Origin: Sphingobacterium sp. UGAL515B_05
GTDB taxonomy: Bacteria > Bacteroidota > Bacteroidia > Sphingobacteriales > Sphingobacteriaceae
Assembly (NCBI RefSeq): GCF_033097525.1
Contig: NZ_CP109907.1
Location: 1,922,001 to 1,986,000 of the forward strand
DNA length: 64,000 bases
Direction of reading: 5' to 3'
This document shows, in pieces, positions 43,548 through 52,690 of this stretch. The position numbers were made by a program, and so were the translations under genes. Every line of letters starts with the position of its first letter. The first letter of the stretch is position 1. Below the pieces are notes generated by a model that was given only the letters and a program-made list of their open reading frames with translations, did no database searches and was not told the DNA's origin.

Positions 43548-45263
43548 TTATTCAAGATCTTTTTTGACCTCTATAGGGCGAGGTGTTTTCGTCCCCAGTT
43601 GCACGATATAGGCGATTAACATGACAGCTAGGCAGCCAATAAGATTTAGCCAGAGAAAAGGAATCTTATTCATCGTCCATACTGCTATCACGATAATTTC
43701 GGAAAGAATGGCTGCAAGAAAAACAGCTTTGCCTTGGATTTTCTTCATGTAGAAGGCAACGATAAAAATCCCTAGGATAGTACCATAGAATAGTGAGCCC
43801 AAGATATTGACCGCTTCGAGGAGATTACCCAATCTATTCGCATACAAAGCTACAATAACAGTAAATGTACCCCAGATCAACGTAAATAAACGCGACCACA
43901 AAAGGTCTTGTTTTTCAGATGAGTTAGGATTAATAAATCTTTTGTAGATATCAATGGTCGTTGTTGAGGCCAATGAGTTAATAGCACTCGCCGTAGACCC
44001 CATGGATGCGAGAAAAATGACCGCTATGAGTAGTCCAATTAGGCCCTTTGGAAAGACGCTTGTCACAAAAGAAAGAAAGACATAATTATTGTCATTCGTT
44101 TCCGCTGTTGGGTTGTTTTTTTTGATTAAGTCCACAGTCCCTTCTTTTACGACCTGCATTTTTGCATTAAGTTGACCGAGTGAGGATCGATAATCAGCAA
44201 TTCTTTTTTCATCGCCGTGATCCAATGCTGTATTAAGCTGCTGAACAACAGATTCACGTGTTTTAAATAGCTCACTATGCTTTTGTTCGAGAAGCTGGTA
44301 GTCAGGAGCATATTTGCTTTCTTTGAGCTTCTTGATCTCGACTTGATTGAAAAAAATGGGCGGTTGATGGAATTGATAATAGGCAAATACAAGAACTCCA
44401 ATCAACAGGATAGCAAATTGCATAGGGATTTTCAATAGACCATTCATAATTAATCCCATGCGACTTTCTTTGATCGAAGCCCCCGTCAAATAACGACCTA
44501 CTTGACTTTGGTCGGTCCCGAAGTAGGAAAGCTGTAGGAAAAAACCACCGATTAGTCCTGTCCAAAGTGTATAGTTATTATTGAGGTCAAAAGTAAAATC
44601 CAATGCATTGGTTTTTCCTGATTTTCCTGCAATATGAAGTGCTTTTGATAATCCAATAGACTCTGGTAGCAGATGGATAACTAATATACCTGCTACGAGT
44701 AATGATCCAAAGATAATGCTCATTTGAAGCAACTGTGTATGAGACACGGCTTTGGTTCCTCCATAGGTGGTATAGATAACAACAAAACTTCCTATAGCCA
44801 ATGTGGTCCATGTTAGATCAATATGAAGGATGGTCGATATAATTAAAGCCGGTGCAAAGATGGTAATACCCGTTGATATCCCCCGCTGTATCAAAAAAAG
44901 AATGGCAGTGAGCCCTCTGGTTTTGACATCAAACCGCTTTTCTAGAAATTCGTAGGCTGTAAATACTTTTAGCTTATGAAAAATAGGAACAAATGTAATG
45001 CAGAGCACAATCATGGCCAAAGGAAGACCAAAGTAGAATTGGACAAAACTCATTCCTGAGGAATAAGCTAAGCCGGGGGCAGATAAGAAAGTAATGGCGC
45101 TCGCTTGCGTCGCCATTACCGATAATCCGACGTGATACCAAAGTAAAGAACGATTACCTAGAAGATATCCGTCAATATTTTTTATACCTCTACTCTTATA
45201 AACGCCATAAATGACAATAACTAAGAGTGTCAGAAATAACACGATCCAATCTGCTGTACTCAT
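43548..45263 (-). CDS. Sodium:solute symporter family protein
   Basis: A 571-residue SSS-family transporter with about 13 membrane segments. Conserved family blocks are LLWYHVGLSVMATQASAITFLSAPG near 40-65, GGTKAVSHTQLLQMSIIFG near 150, and LASMGSTASAINSLASTTTIDIYKRF near 425. A charged cytoplasmic insert (about 300-375) with coiled-coil character separates the membrane halves. The substrate is unknown. It overlaps the stop of a 30-codon membrane ORF by ATGA coupling, and lies downstream of the PIG-L deacetylase, suggesting uptake of a product of that pathway. Confidence 0.92.
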   Translation of the reverse strand: MSTADWIVLFLTLLVIVIYGVYKSRGIKNIDGYLLGNRSLLWYHVGLSVMATQASAITFLSAPGLAYSSGMSFVQFYFGLPLAMIVLCITFVPIFHKLKVFTAYEFLEKRFDVKTRGLTAILFLIQRGISTGITIFAPALIISTILHIDLTWTTLAIGSFVVIYTTYGGTKAVSHTQLLQMSIIFGSLLVAGILVIHLLPESIGLSKALHIAGKSGKTNALDFTFDLNNNYTLWTGLIGGFFLQLSYFGTDQSQVGRYLTGASIKESRMGLIMNGLLKIPMQFAILLIGVLVFAYYQFHQPPIFFNQVEIKKLKESKYAPDYQLLEQKHSELFKTRESVVQQLNTALDHGDEKRIADYRSSLGQLNAKMQVVKEGTVDLIKKNNPTAETNDNNYVFLSFVTSVFPKGLIGLLIAVIFLASMGSTASAINSLASTTTIDIYKRFINPNSSEKQDLLWSRLFTLIWGTFTVIVALYANRLGNLLEAVNILGSLFYGTILGIFIVAFYMKKIQGKAVFLAAILSEIIVIAVWTMNKIPFLWLNLIGCLAVMLIAYIVQLGTKTPRPIEVKKDLE

Positions 45264-45352
45264 GAATAGTGGTTCGTGAAAATGTACAGAAAAAGGATGA
45301 ATACGAATAGCCAGATAACGACCAACCAGTAGAAACGCTTCCAGCTATTCAT
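45260..45352 (-). CDS. 30-residue membrane peptide (small ORF)
   Basis: A 30-codon ORF read from ATG at 45352. The peptide has a short basic N-terminus (MNSWKR) and one hydrophobic segment (about residues 8-26, Trp, Phe, Leu and Ile rich), so a single-pass membrane peptide. It starts 5 bases after the stop of the 69-residue gene, preceded by an AAGAAAG-like ribosome site, and its TGA overlaps the symporter ATG (ATGA). Such packing on both sides supports a real gene, possibly an accessory subunit of the symporter. Confidence 0.6.
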   Translation of the reverse strand: MNSWKRFYWLVVIWLFVFILFLYIFTNHYS

Positions 45353-45357
45353 CTTTC

Positions 45358-45567
45358 TTATCTATCTGAAGGCTTTTGAGGATAGATAACGCTATTAAAA
45401 ATAGCAGCGATAATCAATCCGACAGCGGCACCTCCAAAGATGCTTAAAAATGTCTCGTTTGCAGTGAATCCAATTAATGCACCAAATACTACAGCAACTA
45501 AAAGAATGATTCCTTTTGCTTTGCCAGCATCAATTGTTGTGCAGCTGTTGTCAATCTGATTTTCCAT
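45358..45567 (-). CDS. Small membrane protein of unknown function
   Basis: A 69-residue protein with two hydrophobic segments (about 19-35 and 40-60) after a polar N-terminus with DAGKAKG. The Gly-rich FGGAAVGLIIAAIF second helix is glycine-zipper-like. I do not recognise the family. It begins 7 bases after the PIG-L gene stop and precedes the 30-codon ORF by 5 bases, so it belongs to the PIG-L-symporter operon. Confidence 0.75.
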   Translation of the reverse strand: MENQIDNSCTTIDAGKAKGIILLVAVVFGALIGFTANETFLSIFGGAAVGLIIAAIFNSVIYPQKPSDR

Positions 45568-45574
45568 TATTATA

Positions 45575-48028
45575 TTATTTTGATTTTGATAGCAAATTTA
45601 CGAATAATCTGTAAGCTCCGGGAATTCCGGCAGGCAATTGTCTGAAAAAAGACAAAGATGTATAAACAAATTTACCTTTTCCATATTGAGCAATGAGTAA
45701 TGAGCCATTATGTAACGGTTCGCCGGGATCTTGCATGGTGATCGGGGTGCGATATTTTTTATTAATATCTTCCGCAAAGTAGAGTCCACGCTCCTGCACC
45801 CAGTGTTCGAAGTCGGCGTCGCTGATCTTGTTCGGGTAATTAAAAATCGGGTCATTTTTATCGAAATGTACCGTTGCAAGTTCGTCTGTTACACGGCTTC
45901 TTCCGATGCTAAAAGGAAAAGGACCAAAGTTTTTTGAGAACAGTCCATTGTTTACATTGTACTGTTCCAGGACCGTTCCACCCATGTTCACATACGCAAG
46001 TAGTCTGTTTTGGAGCTGCGCAATTTGCTTGTTAACGTTGAAAATTCGTACACCCAAGATTACAGCATCGTAGCTAGAAAGGTCTGCTTTTAATGCCTGT
46101 TCGTTACTTAAAACATCGACTTTAACACCAATGGCTGCCAGCGACTCCGGAATTAGATCCCCTGCCCCATGGATGTATGCCACTTTCTTTACGTCGTTGA
46201 TCAGGTTGATATTGCTCATTTTTATAGCGACATCTGGAAAATAAACAATATTAGGGATATGATTGTAATCGATGGATTTTATCTCTTTTAAACGTTCTTT
46301 GTTCGCCAAGAGGAACCCCAGGGTATCAATGGAAGATTTAGAATCATCTGATGGTTTTATGCTGATCTCTTTGGAAATTGTACGTTTGCCTTTGTCAAAA
46401 GATAGGTCAAAAGATGCCGGTGAAACTTCCCAGCCTTTAGGTACATGCGGTCTGACGTTAAATGTGGTTGTGTTTGCTTGTCCGTTTTTCTGAAAAGTCA
46501 GATTCACTTTGACAGTGTGGGCATTTTGTGTAAGTGCCAAAGGGCTGGAACTTTTTGCCGTCAACTGTGGGACGATCACAATGGGTTCGTAGATTTCGCC
46601 ACGAACAGGATCGGTATATTTATATTTTATGGGCTGACTGAGTGTGATATTTTCACCATTGATCCGGAGTTGAAATGATACCTCTGGAGCATAGGGGTTT
46701 TCTGGATAGCCAGTCAGGTTAAAATCACTGACGTTAAATTTGCCTTTTCCATGTGGTTCAATCAACCAGTATGGTTGTGTCGTCCTGTCGGCATGTATAA
46801 GAACAGAGTCTCTTTGTAGCTTGTTTATTTTTAGTGTTTCATGAATGCTATTTCCATTTATTTGGGTCAGCTCAACGGTTACATTTGGACGCCGAACAAT
46901 AATGGAATGTTCCACTTTGATCTGATCTTCCAAGGCGTAGGATGGATTTTTAGCGATACTTTCGAACCAAATTCCACCACAGGCAAGAATTAGTTTTTCA
47001 ACCTCTTTTTTCTTTTCAGTTTTCCAGTATTCATCATCAATTTGATCCAGTGCTTTGTACAGTTGGATCAATTCAGCAATGATCAATTCGGGTTTATCAA
47101 TTTGATATGTTTGATTGATGTGATCAATCAAGGATTCAACTTTACTGCCGTTTTGAATTCTTTTCCATGAGGTGTCAACACCATCCAAGAGTGTATTTTT
47201 GGCAGGTGCACCGTCTACATACTCAAAGTATTCGATTGATGAGCCACGTTGGCTTGCCGAACCAAAGCCTTGGCTTTTGTGTGATGAACGGCTGTGTGCG
47301 GCAATTTCTCCATAAGAGGCTCCTAGAAGAGAATTGTAATCCCCGATATCTATTTTTAACTGATCTTCACGTGTATTGTTTTGACCTCCGAAGTTAGCTG
47401 TATTCCAAAGCAAGCGTTTAGCTTTCCAGGGGCGTACAAATTGAAGTTGCTCTGGAAATTGATTCGGATCAGCAGCAGCTTTAAAGGCTTCATGTGCTAA
47501 AATTGCAGAGGCTTGATGATGACCATGTCCGCCTCTTGGATCTGGAGGGAAACGTGTGATGATGACATCGGGTCTAAATTTGCGGATAATCCATACGGCT
47601 TCGCGAAGAACACGCTGTTTATCCCAGAATTCGAAAGTTTCTTCTGGGGTCTTTGAGAATCCGAAATCATATGCCGAGGAAAAAAATTGCTCGCCCTTAT
47701 CGATTTTTCGAGCAGCCAGTAATTCCTGCGTTCGAATCAATCCAAGTTCAATACCTTGTCCTGTTCCGATGAGGTTTTGTCCGCCGTCACCTCGAGTTAG
47801 GGATAAATAACCTGTTTTATATTTTTTTTCCTGAGCTAGCCAAGCGATTAGCCGGGTATTTTCATCATCCGGATGTGCCGCAAAATAAAGGACTGAGCCC
47901 AACACGTTCAGTTTTTCTAGATTAACTTTAATTTCAGCAGCATTCCACTGTGGATTCTGTGCTTTAACGATTGAAGTTGACAAGATACCAGCCAAAATAA
48001 TAATAACAGAGAGAAAAGGTCTTCGCAT
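45575..48028 (-). CDS. PIG-L family deacetylase with C-terminal amidotransferase-like domain
   Basis: An 817-residue exported protein. The signal peptide is residues 1-23 (ends VKA, then QN). The PIG-L/LmbE domain (about 40-290) has zinc motif AAHPDDE (50-56) and a second site in PRGGHGHHQASAIL near 165; it should de-N-acetylate a sugar such as a GlcNAc conjugate. Middle beta-sandwich domains follow. The C-terminal part (about 600-815) resembles a GATase1/ThuA-like fold (YDAVILGVRIFN, LLAYVNMGGTVLEQYN). It leads an operon with two small membrane proteins and a sodium symporter. Confidence 0.9.
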   Translation of the reverse strand: MRRPFLSVIIILAGILSTSIVKAQNPQWNAAEIKVNLEKLNVLGSVLYFAAHPDDENTRLIAWLAQEKKYKTGYLSLTRGDGGQNLIGTGQGIELGLIRTQELLAARKIDKGEQFFSSAYDFGFSKTPEETFEFWDKQRVLREAVWIIRKFRPDVIITRFPPDPRGGHGHHQASAILAHEAFKAAADPNQFPEQLQFVRPWKAKRLLWNTANFGGQNNTREDQLKIDIGDYNSLLGASYGEIAAHSRSSHKSQGFGSASQRGSSIEYFEYVDGAPAKNTLLDGVDTSWKRIQNGSKVESLIDHINQTYQIDKPELIIAELIQLYKALDQIDDEYWKTEKKKEVEKLILACGGIWFESIAKNPSYALEDQIKVEHSIIVRRPNVTVELTQINGNSIHETLKINKLQRDSVLIHADRTTQPYWLIEPHGKGKFNVSDFNLTGYPENPYAPEVSFQLRINGENITLSQPIKYKYTDPVRGEIYEPIVIVPQLTAKSSSPLALTQNAHTVKVNLTFQKNGQANTTTFNVRPHVPKGWEVSPASFDLSFDKGKRTISKEISIKPSDDSKSSIDTLGFLLANKERLKEIKSIDYNHIPNIVYFPDVAIKMSNINLINDVKKVAYIHGAGDLIPESLAAIGVKVDVLSNEQALKADLSSYDAVILGVRIFNVNKQIAQLQNRLLAYVNMGGTVLEQYNVNNGLFSKNFGPFPFSIGRSRVTDELATVHFDKNDPIFNYPNKISDADFEHWVQERGLYFAEDINKKYRTPITMQDPGEPLHNGSLLIAQYGKGKFVYTSLSFFRQLPAGIPGAYRLFVNLLSKSK

Positions 48029-48670
48029 GTTTAAAGATAAAGATTTTGATGAACAACGGATTGTTGGAGATTGTAATTTTATTGACAGTCTTTAGGTGGT
48101 GCGTTTTTTTGACGTTGGTTTATTACTTGGGCTTAAGGAAATCGTGCTGATTAAGCTTAGGAAATAAAAATAATCTGGATTTAGCTATGAAGTAAGAGAT
48201 CGATCATTTAAAGGTAAAATATAGGTATAAATAAAAAACGGAAATCCCAATCAAGTTGGAATTTCCGTTTAACAATTAAAATATTTTTTCCTGAAACGAA
48301 TTTTTAGAGAATAGTTATTTTGTCGCTTCGCTCCAAGTGGCAACCTTTAACATAGTAAATATATGCAGAAAATATTTAGTTCTGTCAGATTACTTTAATT
48401 AGTTTTCCACATTGCTAAATTTTGTCAACATTTTAGCTTTTGGAGAACATATAATATATAGGCGTTATGCGTTTAAGATGCTGCAATACAGCGATCTTTA
48501 GGATAAGATAGATACCCTCCTACCTCCAGAAAAAATCTGGATTGATCTAAATCCAATTGCTTAGTTGTTTGACAAATTTCAATTGATGTTAGTTTCTATG
48601 CATCAAATGCTCAAAAACGACAGGAACAACCTTTAAAGAAAGTTTCACACGAATGCTTTTTTTGCAAAGA
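48029..48670. other. 642-base intergenic region with one hairpin
   Basis: No coding frame was seen. A hairpin at 48236-48270 (AAACGGAAATCCCAA / TTGGAATTTCCGTTT, one mismatch) is preceded on the plus strand by an A-run, so it looks like a minus-strand terminator, yet it lies 400 bases after the last minus-strand gene. A long 3' untranslated region or an unrecognised small RNA between 48270 and 48670 could explain it. Confidence 0.45.
48236..48270 (-). terminator. Terminator-like hairpin far downstream of the peroxiredoxin operon
   Basis: A 15-bp stem with one mismatch and an A-rich plus-strand flank giving a minus-strand U-tract (TTTTTTATTT). Confidence 0.6.
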
Positions 48671-48925
48671 CTATTTATCAATAGCACCTAAAACACGCTT
48701 CATAAACATATTTAACGCGTCTTTTTTTGAGTTACCTTCTTTAATTAATTTATCAACCTCTACAGCTCCGTATAGGTTTGAAATCAATTCACCAAGAACG
48801 TCAAGTTCTTCATCTTTCAAAGGAGCTTCGGTTAATGCTTCCAGTGTCTCGATTGTTTCCAAGACATAATCTACATCATTCTGCTCGATGAACTCTGTCA
48901 AATGCTTAATTACTGGTAGTTTCAT
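48671..48925 (-). CDS. DUF6952-like small acidic protein
   Basis: An 84-residue acidic helical protein: KLPVIKHLTEFIEQNDVDYVLETIETLEALTEAPLKDEELDVLGELISNLYGA. In Bacteroidota such DUF6952-like proteins regularly follow a thioredoxin and peroxiredoxin gene, as here. The start overlaps the end of the thioredoxin gene by 20 bases, which suggests translational coupling. The function is unknown; a role with the redox pair is inferred from context. Confidence 0.85.
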   Translation of the reverse strand: MKLPVIKHLTEFIEQNDVDYVLETIETLEALTEAPLKDEELDVLGELISNLYGAVEVDKLIKEGNSKKDALNMFMKRVLGAIDK

Positions 48926-49220
48926 TGAATAATTCTACTAATGCGTCTAACTTATTTGTTTGTACCTGATTGACTAATTTACCGTTCTTAAAAGCGGCAA
49001 AAGTGGGTAGGTTATTGACATTTGCCAGTTTGCGGGATTCAGGAAATTTTTCTGCATCAGCAATAACAAAAGGTACGCTATCATTTTCGCCAGCCAGTTT
49101 TTTGAATTTTGGTTTCATGATTTTGCAGTTACCACACCAAGTGGCAGAGTACTGAACCATAACAATATCGTTATTGTTTACAATTTCTTGTAAATTATCG
49201 TTTTCTAATTCTTGTAACAT
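48906..49220 (-). CDS. Thioredoxin-family protein
   Basis: A 104-residue thioredoxin-fold protein. The active site is WCGNC (Cys29 and Cys32), with Asn in place of the usual Pro; YSATWCGNCKIMKPKFKKLAGE surrounds it. The cis-Pro is in VNNLPTFAAFKNGK near 78. The ATG at 49220 is preferred; the frame is open 23 codons further but that extension is not family-like. It is the second gene of the peroxiredoxin operon and may be its reductant. Confidence 0.9.
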   Translation of the reverse strand: MLQELENDNLQEIVNNNDIVMVQYSATWCGNCKIMKPKFKKLAGENDSVPFVIADAEKFPESRKLANVNNLPTFAAFKNGKLVNQVQTNKLDALVELFNETTSN

Positions 49221-49251
49221 GATTTTATTATTAAGGTGATTGTTGGAGAAA

Positions 49252-49281
49252 TCAACAGGAGCCGGGAAAAGCTCCTGTTGA
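49252..49281 (-). other. Intercistronic hairpin between peroxiredoxin and thioredoxin
   Basis: A perfect 11-bp stem TCAACAGGAGC / GCTCCTGTTGA with an 8-base loop in the 84-base gap. No U-run follows on the minus strand, so it is more likely a processing or stability element, or a leaky terminator, than a full terminator. Confidence 0.6.
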
Positions 49282-49304
49282 TAAGACACTATGGTCTTGT
49301 ATTG

Positions 49305-49937
49305 TTAGTGTTTCGCTAAATAATCAGCTACACCTTTTCTATCTGCGTTCATGGCATCTTTACCTTCTTCCCAGTTTGCAGGACACACTTCGCCAAATTT
49401 CTGTACGTGAGCGTAAGCGTCGATCAAACGTAAGTATTCTTTAACGTTACGGCCCAAAGGCATGTCGTTTACTGATTCATGGAATACACGGCCAGTTTCA
49501 TCGATCAAGTAAGTTGCTCTATAAGTAACTGCAGAACCTTGCGCTAATATTCCGTATTCAGGGTGTTCAACTTCTTGAACATCTAAGATTCCCAATATAC
49601 TTGATAAGTTGCGGTTGGTATCTGCCAAAATAGGATATTCAACACCTTCAATTCCACCGTTATCTTTTGCTGTGTTTAACCAGGCAAAGTGTACTTCATT
49701 TGTATCGCAAGAAGCGCCGATCAAGACTGTATTGCGTTTTTCAAACTCAGCAGCTGCTTCTTGGAAAGCGTGTAATTCAGTAGGACATACGAAAGTGAAA
49801 TCTTTTGGATACCAAAACAAAAGCACTTTTTTACCTTCTTTAACTGCTTTTTCAAAAATGTTGATTTGTAAATTATCGCCTAAATAATCAATTGCATCTA
49901 CTGTAATGCTTGGAAAACTTTTACCTGTGAAACTCAT
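49305..49937 (-). CDS. Typical 2-Cys peroxiredoxin
   Basis: A 210-residue AhpC/Prx1-type peroxidase that reduces hydrogen and organic peroxides. The peroxidatic Cys51 is in FTFVCPTEL and the resolving Cys185 in GEVCPANWEEG. The catalytic Arg is in ATYLIDETGRVF or nearby, with AVTYRATYLID in place. The ATG at 49937 starts the family sequence. A TATCTTTG promoter box (49966-49973) is 28 bases upstream. It leads the operon with thioredoxin and the DUF6952-like protein. Confidence 0.95.
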   Translation of the reverse strand: MSFTGKSFPSITVDAIDYLGDNLQINIFEKAVKEGKKVLLFWYPKDFTFVCPTELHAFQEAAAEFEKRNTVLIGASCDTNEVHFAWLNTAKDNGGIEGVEYPILADTNRNLSSILGILDVQEVEHPEYGILAQGSAVTYRATYLIDETGRVFHESVNDMPLGRNVKEYLRLIDAYAHVQKFGEVCPANWEEGKDAMNADRKGVADYLAKH

Positions 49938-49965
49938 AATATATCTTTCTTTTTTTTTGTTGACA

Positions 49966-49973
49966 CAAAGATA
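49966..49973 (-). promoter_or_regulatory. -7 promoter box of the peroxiredoxin operon
   Basis: The minus strand reads TATCTTTG, a match to TAnnTTTG, 28 bases before the ATG. Confidence 0.55.
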
Positions 49974-50226
49974 CAGCAACTCGATCCAAAAAGCGAATTG
50001 ATTTTACCAATACACTATCGTCAAAATCTATTATGACTAGATTATAACAATAAGTTTTTATTATAATAATGATAACTTGATCTGGCGAAGAACAGGCCAT
50101 TTGAATATTTCTTGAAAATAAATGAATTCATACTGCGGTAGTTACAAATTTATGGTCTGAAATAATTGCAGTTTTGCATATCAAAAGCTACTTTTGCGAC
50201 GTTCAATTCTAGAACAACACAATGCT

Positions 50227-50310
50227 GGAGGGGTTCCAGAGCGGTCAAATGGGACGGACTGTAAATCCGTTGCTTCGGCTTCGAAGGTTCGAATCCTTCT
50301 CCCTCCACCA
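50227..50310 (+). tRNA. tRNA-Tyr (anticodon GTA)
   Basis: A class II tRNA of 84 bases with a long variable arm (TTGCTTCGGCTTCGAA). Acceptor GGAGGGG pairs with TCCCTCC (one G-U), the T-arm GGTTCGAATCC is normal, and CCA is encoded. The anticodon is at 50261-50263. Confidence 0.95.
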
Positions 50311-50544
50311 TTTTTCATTTTCTAAATCCAGTTTATCTTTCAGGTTCTAAATTTGCGTTTGTTCGGGACTATTCCATCGTACATGAAACGGCTTTAATAT
50401 AGATTTTTTGCTATTGTGGATGTCAATGGCTTTAGTAAAACTAGTCTATACAGCGGTTACCTCTCTTTTTGAAAAAAATATAACAGGATTTTAGACTAGC
50501 TATTGACTTATATATAAAATAAACCTAAGTTTGGCTTCTGAAAA

Positions 50545-50616
50545 GGCCCCGTAGTTCAACGGATAGAATAGATGTTTCCTAAACATTTGATAGCAGTTCG
50601 ATTCTGCTCGGGGCTA
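50545..50616 (+). tRNA. tRNA-Arg (anticodon CCT)
   Basis: A class I tRNA. Acceptor GGCCCCG pairs with CGGGGCT (terminal G-U), the anticodon loop TTCCTAA gives CCT, and the T-arm AGCAG-TTCGATT-CTGCT is perfect. CCA is not encoded. A hairpin terminator follows. Confidence 0.92.
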
Positions 50617-50621
50617 CTGAG

Positions 50622-50652
50622 AAAAGCGATGGATTTCCATCGCTTTTTTTGT
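50622..50652 (+). terminator. Terminator after tRNA-Arg
   Basis: An 11-bp stem AAAAGCGATGG / CCATCGCTTTT with an ATTT loop and a T-run. Confidence 0.88.
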
Positions 50653-50794
50653 TTAGCGCTTAGTAGTTTTTCTTTTCTTATCAAAATAAATACGTAATAG
50701 AATTGTAAATTTTTAATATAATTTTTATTTTCGGATCATTATTTACACATACAGCAATTTTATTTTTGGCCTGTAATCCTGTAACATAGATTGA

Positions 50795-51469
50795 ATGGGA
50801 AAATTTTTATTATACCAATTTAGAAAGGTATATGCAGCTAATCCTGCTTTTTTTGTTTGCTTTGCCATTTGGATGGCCTTAATGACAGCCATAGTTGTAT
50901 TTATACCGAAGGGAGATGCATTCCATTTTGTGAATACACGTCATGCATTTTGGGCCGATATTCTTTTTACAATACAGACCTATTTTGGAGATGGTCTTTT
51001 TGTTATAGGTGTATTTATTGCTTACTGCTGTACACAGCAGTGGAATTTTGCTCGAGCTATCCTCGGGACATATATCTTTTCAGGGCTGATCTGTTGTGTA
51101 TTGAAAAACCTCTTCGATGCCGATAGACCGGCAACGGTATTTCATGGAGACCCAACATTCCATGTTGTTTCTTGGTTGCGTGTAGCGCACTTTAACTCCT
51201 TTCCTTCTGGACATACAACGTCGGCCTTTGCAATGGCAGCTACCTTAGCCATTATCTCAAAAAATAGAGCTTTTGGTATAATTTTATTTGTTCTCGCTGT
51301 ATTAACGGGTTACTCTCGGGTGTATTTGGGCCAGCATTTTGTGGAAGATGTATGGTTTGGCTCCATCTTAGGGACAGGTACAGCTTGTTTTTATCTATTG
51401 GCAATGCCTTATGTTTTAAGAAGTAAACGTATGTCATTTAGCCTGAGATTTCTTCAGGTCAAAATCTAA
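50795..51469 (+). CDS. PAP2-family membrane phosphatase
   Basis: A 224-residue membrane phosphatase (type 2 phosphatidic acid phosphatase family) with about five membrane segments. The three signature motifs are present: KNLFDADRP near 108, FPSGHTTSAFA near 137 and GYSRVYLGQHFVEDV near 170, with catalytic His in PSGH and in LGQHF. Likely substrates are undecaprenyl pyrophosphate, phosphatidylglycerophosphate or lipid A phosphates; the sequence does not decide. It is monocistronic. Confidence 0.92.
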   Translation: MGKFLLYQFRKVYAANPAFFVCFAIWMALMTAIVVFIPKGDAFHFVNTRHAFWADILFTIQTYFGDGLFVIGVFIAYCCTQQWNFARAILGTYIFSGLICCVLKNLFDADRPATVFHGDPTFHVVSWLRVAHFNSFPSGHTTSAFAMAATLAIISKNRAFGIILFVLAVLTGYSRVYLGQHFVEDVWFGSILGTGTACFYLLAMPYVLRSKRMSFSLRFLQVKI

Positions 51470-51502
51470 AGTGCAAATTCGGTAAAAATGTGCTTTGATA
51501 GA

Positions 51503-52690
51503 TTAGGCTGCGCGTATTTCTTTAAATAAAGATAATCGCCCAACCATCACAAACATCAATAGGCCGAAACAGGCAAAAACACCGTAGGAATAGCGTAGGC
51601 TAAAAGCTTCAGCAATATATCCAATTAAAGGCGGTCCCATTAAAAAACCCAGGTAACTGATGCTTGAAACCATGGCTAAGGCTACTCCAGATGGTACATT
51701 TTTGTTCTGCCCAGCAATGCTGTAAATGGAAGGGACGTTGCAGGCCACACCTATACCTACTAACATAAAAGCGAGGGTGCAGATGATAAATTCAGGAAAA
51801 ATAACCGATGTCATCATTCCGACAAACATCAACAGGCCACTGTATTGCAGGGTTCTTTTTCTCCCTAATTTGCGAATGACAGCATCACCAACAAAGCGTC
51901 CAGTGGCCATCATAATCATAAAAGAAGCGTAGCCAACGACAACAAATTTTTCTGGAGCTTGAACGATCTCCTTGAAATAGACCCCACTCCAGTCAAACAT
52001 TGCCCCCTCTGTTGCCATGCTGAAAAAGCCGATAATGCCGAGTTGAAGTAGGCCACCTTCCGGTTTAGAGAAAAAACTACGCTTTTCCTTTTGAGGAGAT
52101 TTGCCCGGAACCAAATACTTTTGGTTGATTAGTGTATTCGCTGTGACAATGACTAATATGATTAAAAAATGATAAAAGGTGTTCAGGCCCAAATTCATCG
52201 TTAACAAGCCGACTAGTGCACCTGTGAAGCCAGCGATGCTCCAGGCTCCATGAAAAGAAGTCATTATTGATTTTTTGAAAATCTGCTCAGTTGCAACGCC
52301 TTGCGTGTTAACGGAAATATTACACATATTACCAGTGACACCAAACAGAAATAATATGCCCCCCATCTGCCAGGCATTCTGTGCAAAGGGGATGGAGCAC
52401 AGGACCAAGGTATAAGCGATGGGCACAATACGCAAGACACTTGAACTGCCATATTTTGTAACCAGCTTTCCTGAAAGAGCCATTGTTGCAAGTTGCCCAA
52501 CAGGAAGCATTAATAAAATTGTACCCAATTGCCCTTCACTTAAATGGAGATGAGCTTTAATAACGGGAATTCGACTTGCCCAAGATGCAAACGCGATCCC
52601 TTGGCAAAAAAAGAAAAGCGATACCGCGATTCTTATGCGATTTCGTTTGTTATAAAGATCTTCTTCTGAGTGAGTTAACGTTGCGTCCAT
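51503..52690 (-). CDS. MFS transporter
   Basis: A 395-residue major facilitator superfamily transporter with 12 predicted membrane segments. The N-terminal RIRIAVSLFFFCQGIAFASWASRIPVIKAHLHLSEGQLGTILL and MALSGKLVTKYGSSSVLRI blocks resemble the YbjJ-like branch. The half-domain repeat near 215-270 (FFSMATEGAMFDWSGVYFKE) is conserved in that branch. The substrate is unknown. It is divergent from tricorn-like gene 2 across a 542-base gap. Confidence 0.88.
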   Translation of the reverse strand: MDATLTHSEEDLYNKRNRIRIAVSLFFFCQGIAFASWASRIPVIKAHLHLSEGQLGTILLMLPVGQLATMALSGKLVTKYGSSSVLRIVPIAYTLVLCSIPFAQNAWQMGGILFLFGVTGNMCNISVNTQGVATEQIFKKSIMTSFHGAWSIAGFTGALVGLLTMNLGLNTFYHFLIILVIVTANTLINQKYLVPGKSPQKEKRSFFSKPEGGLLQLGIIGFFSMATEGAMFDWSGVYFKEIVQAPEKFVVVGYASFMIMMATGRFVGDAVIRKLGRKRTLQYSGLLMFVGMMTSVIFPEFIICTLAFMLVGIGVACNVPSIYSIAGQNKNVPSGVALAMVSSISYLGFLMGPPLIGYIAEAFSLRYSYGVFACFGLLMFVMVGRLSLFKEIRAA

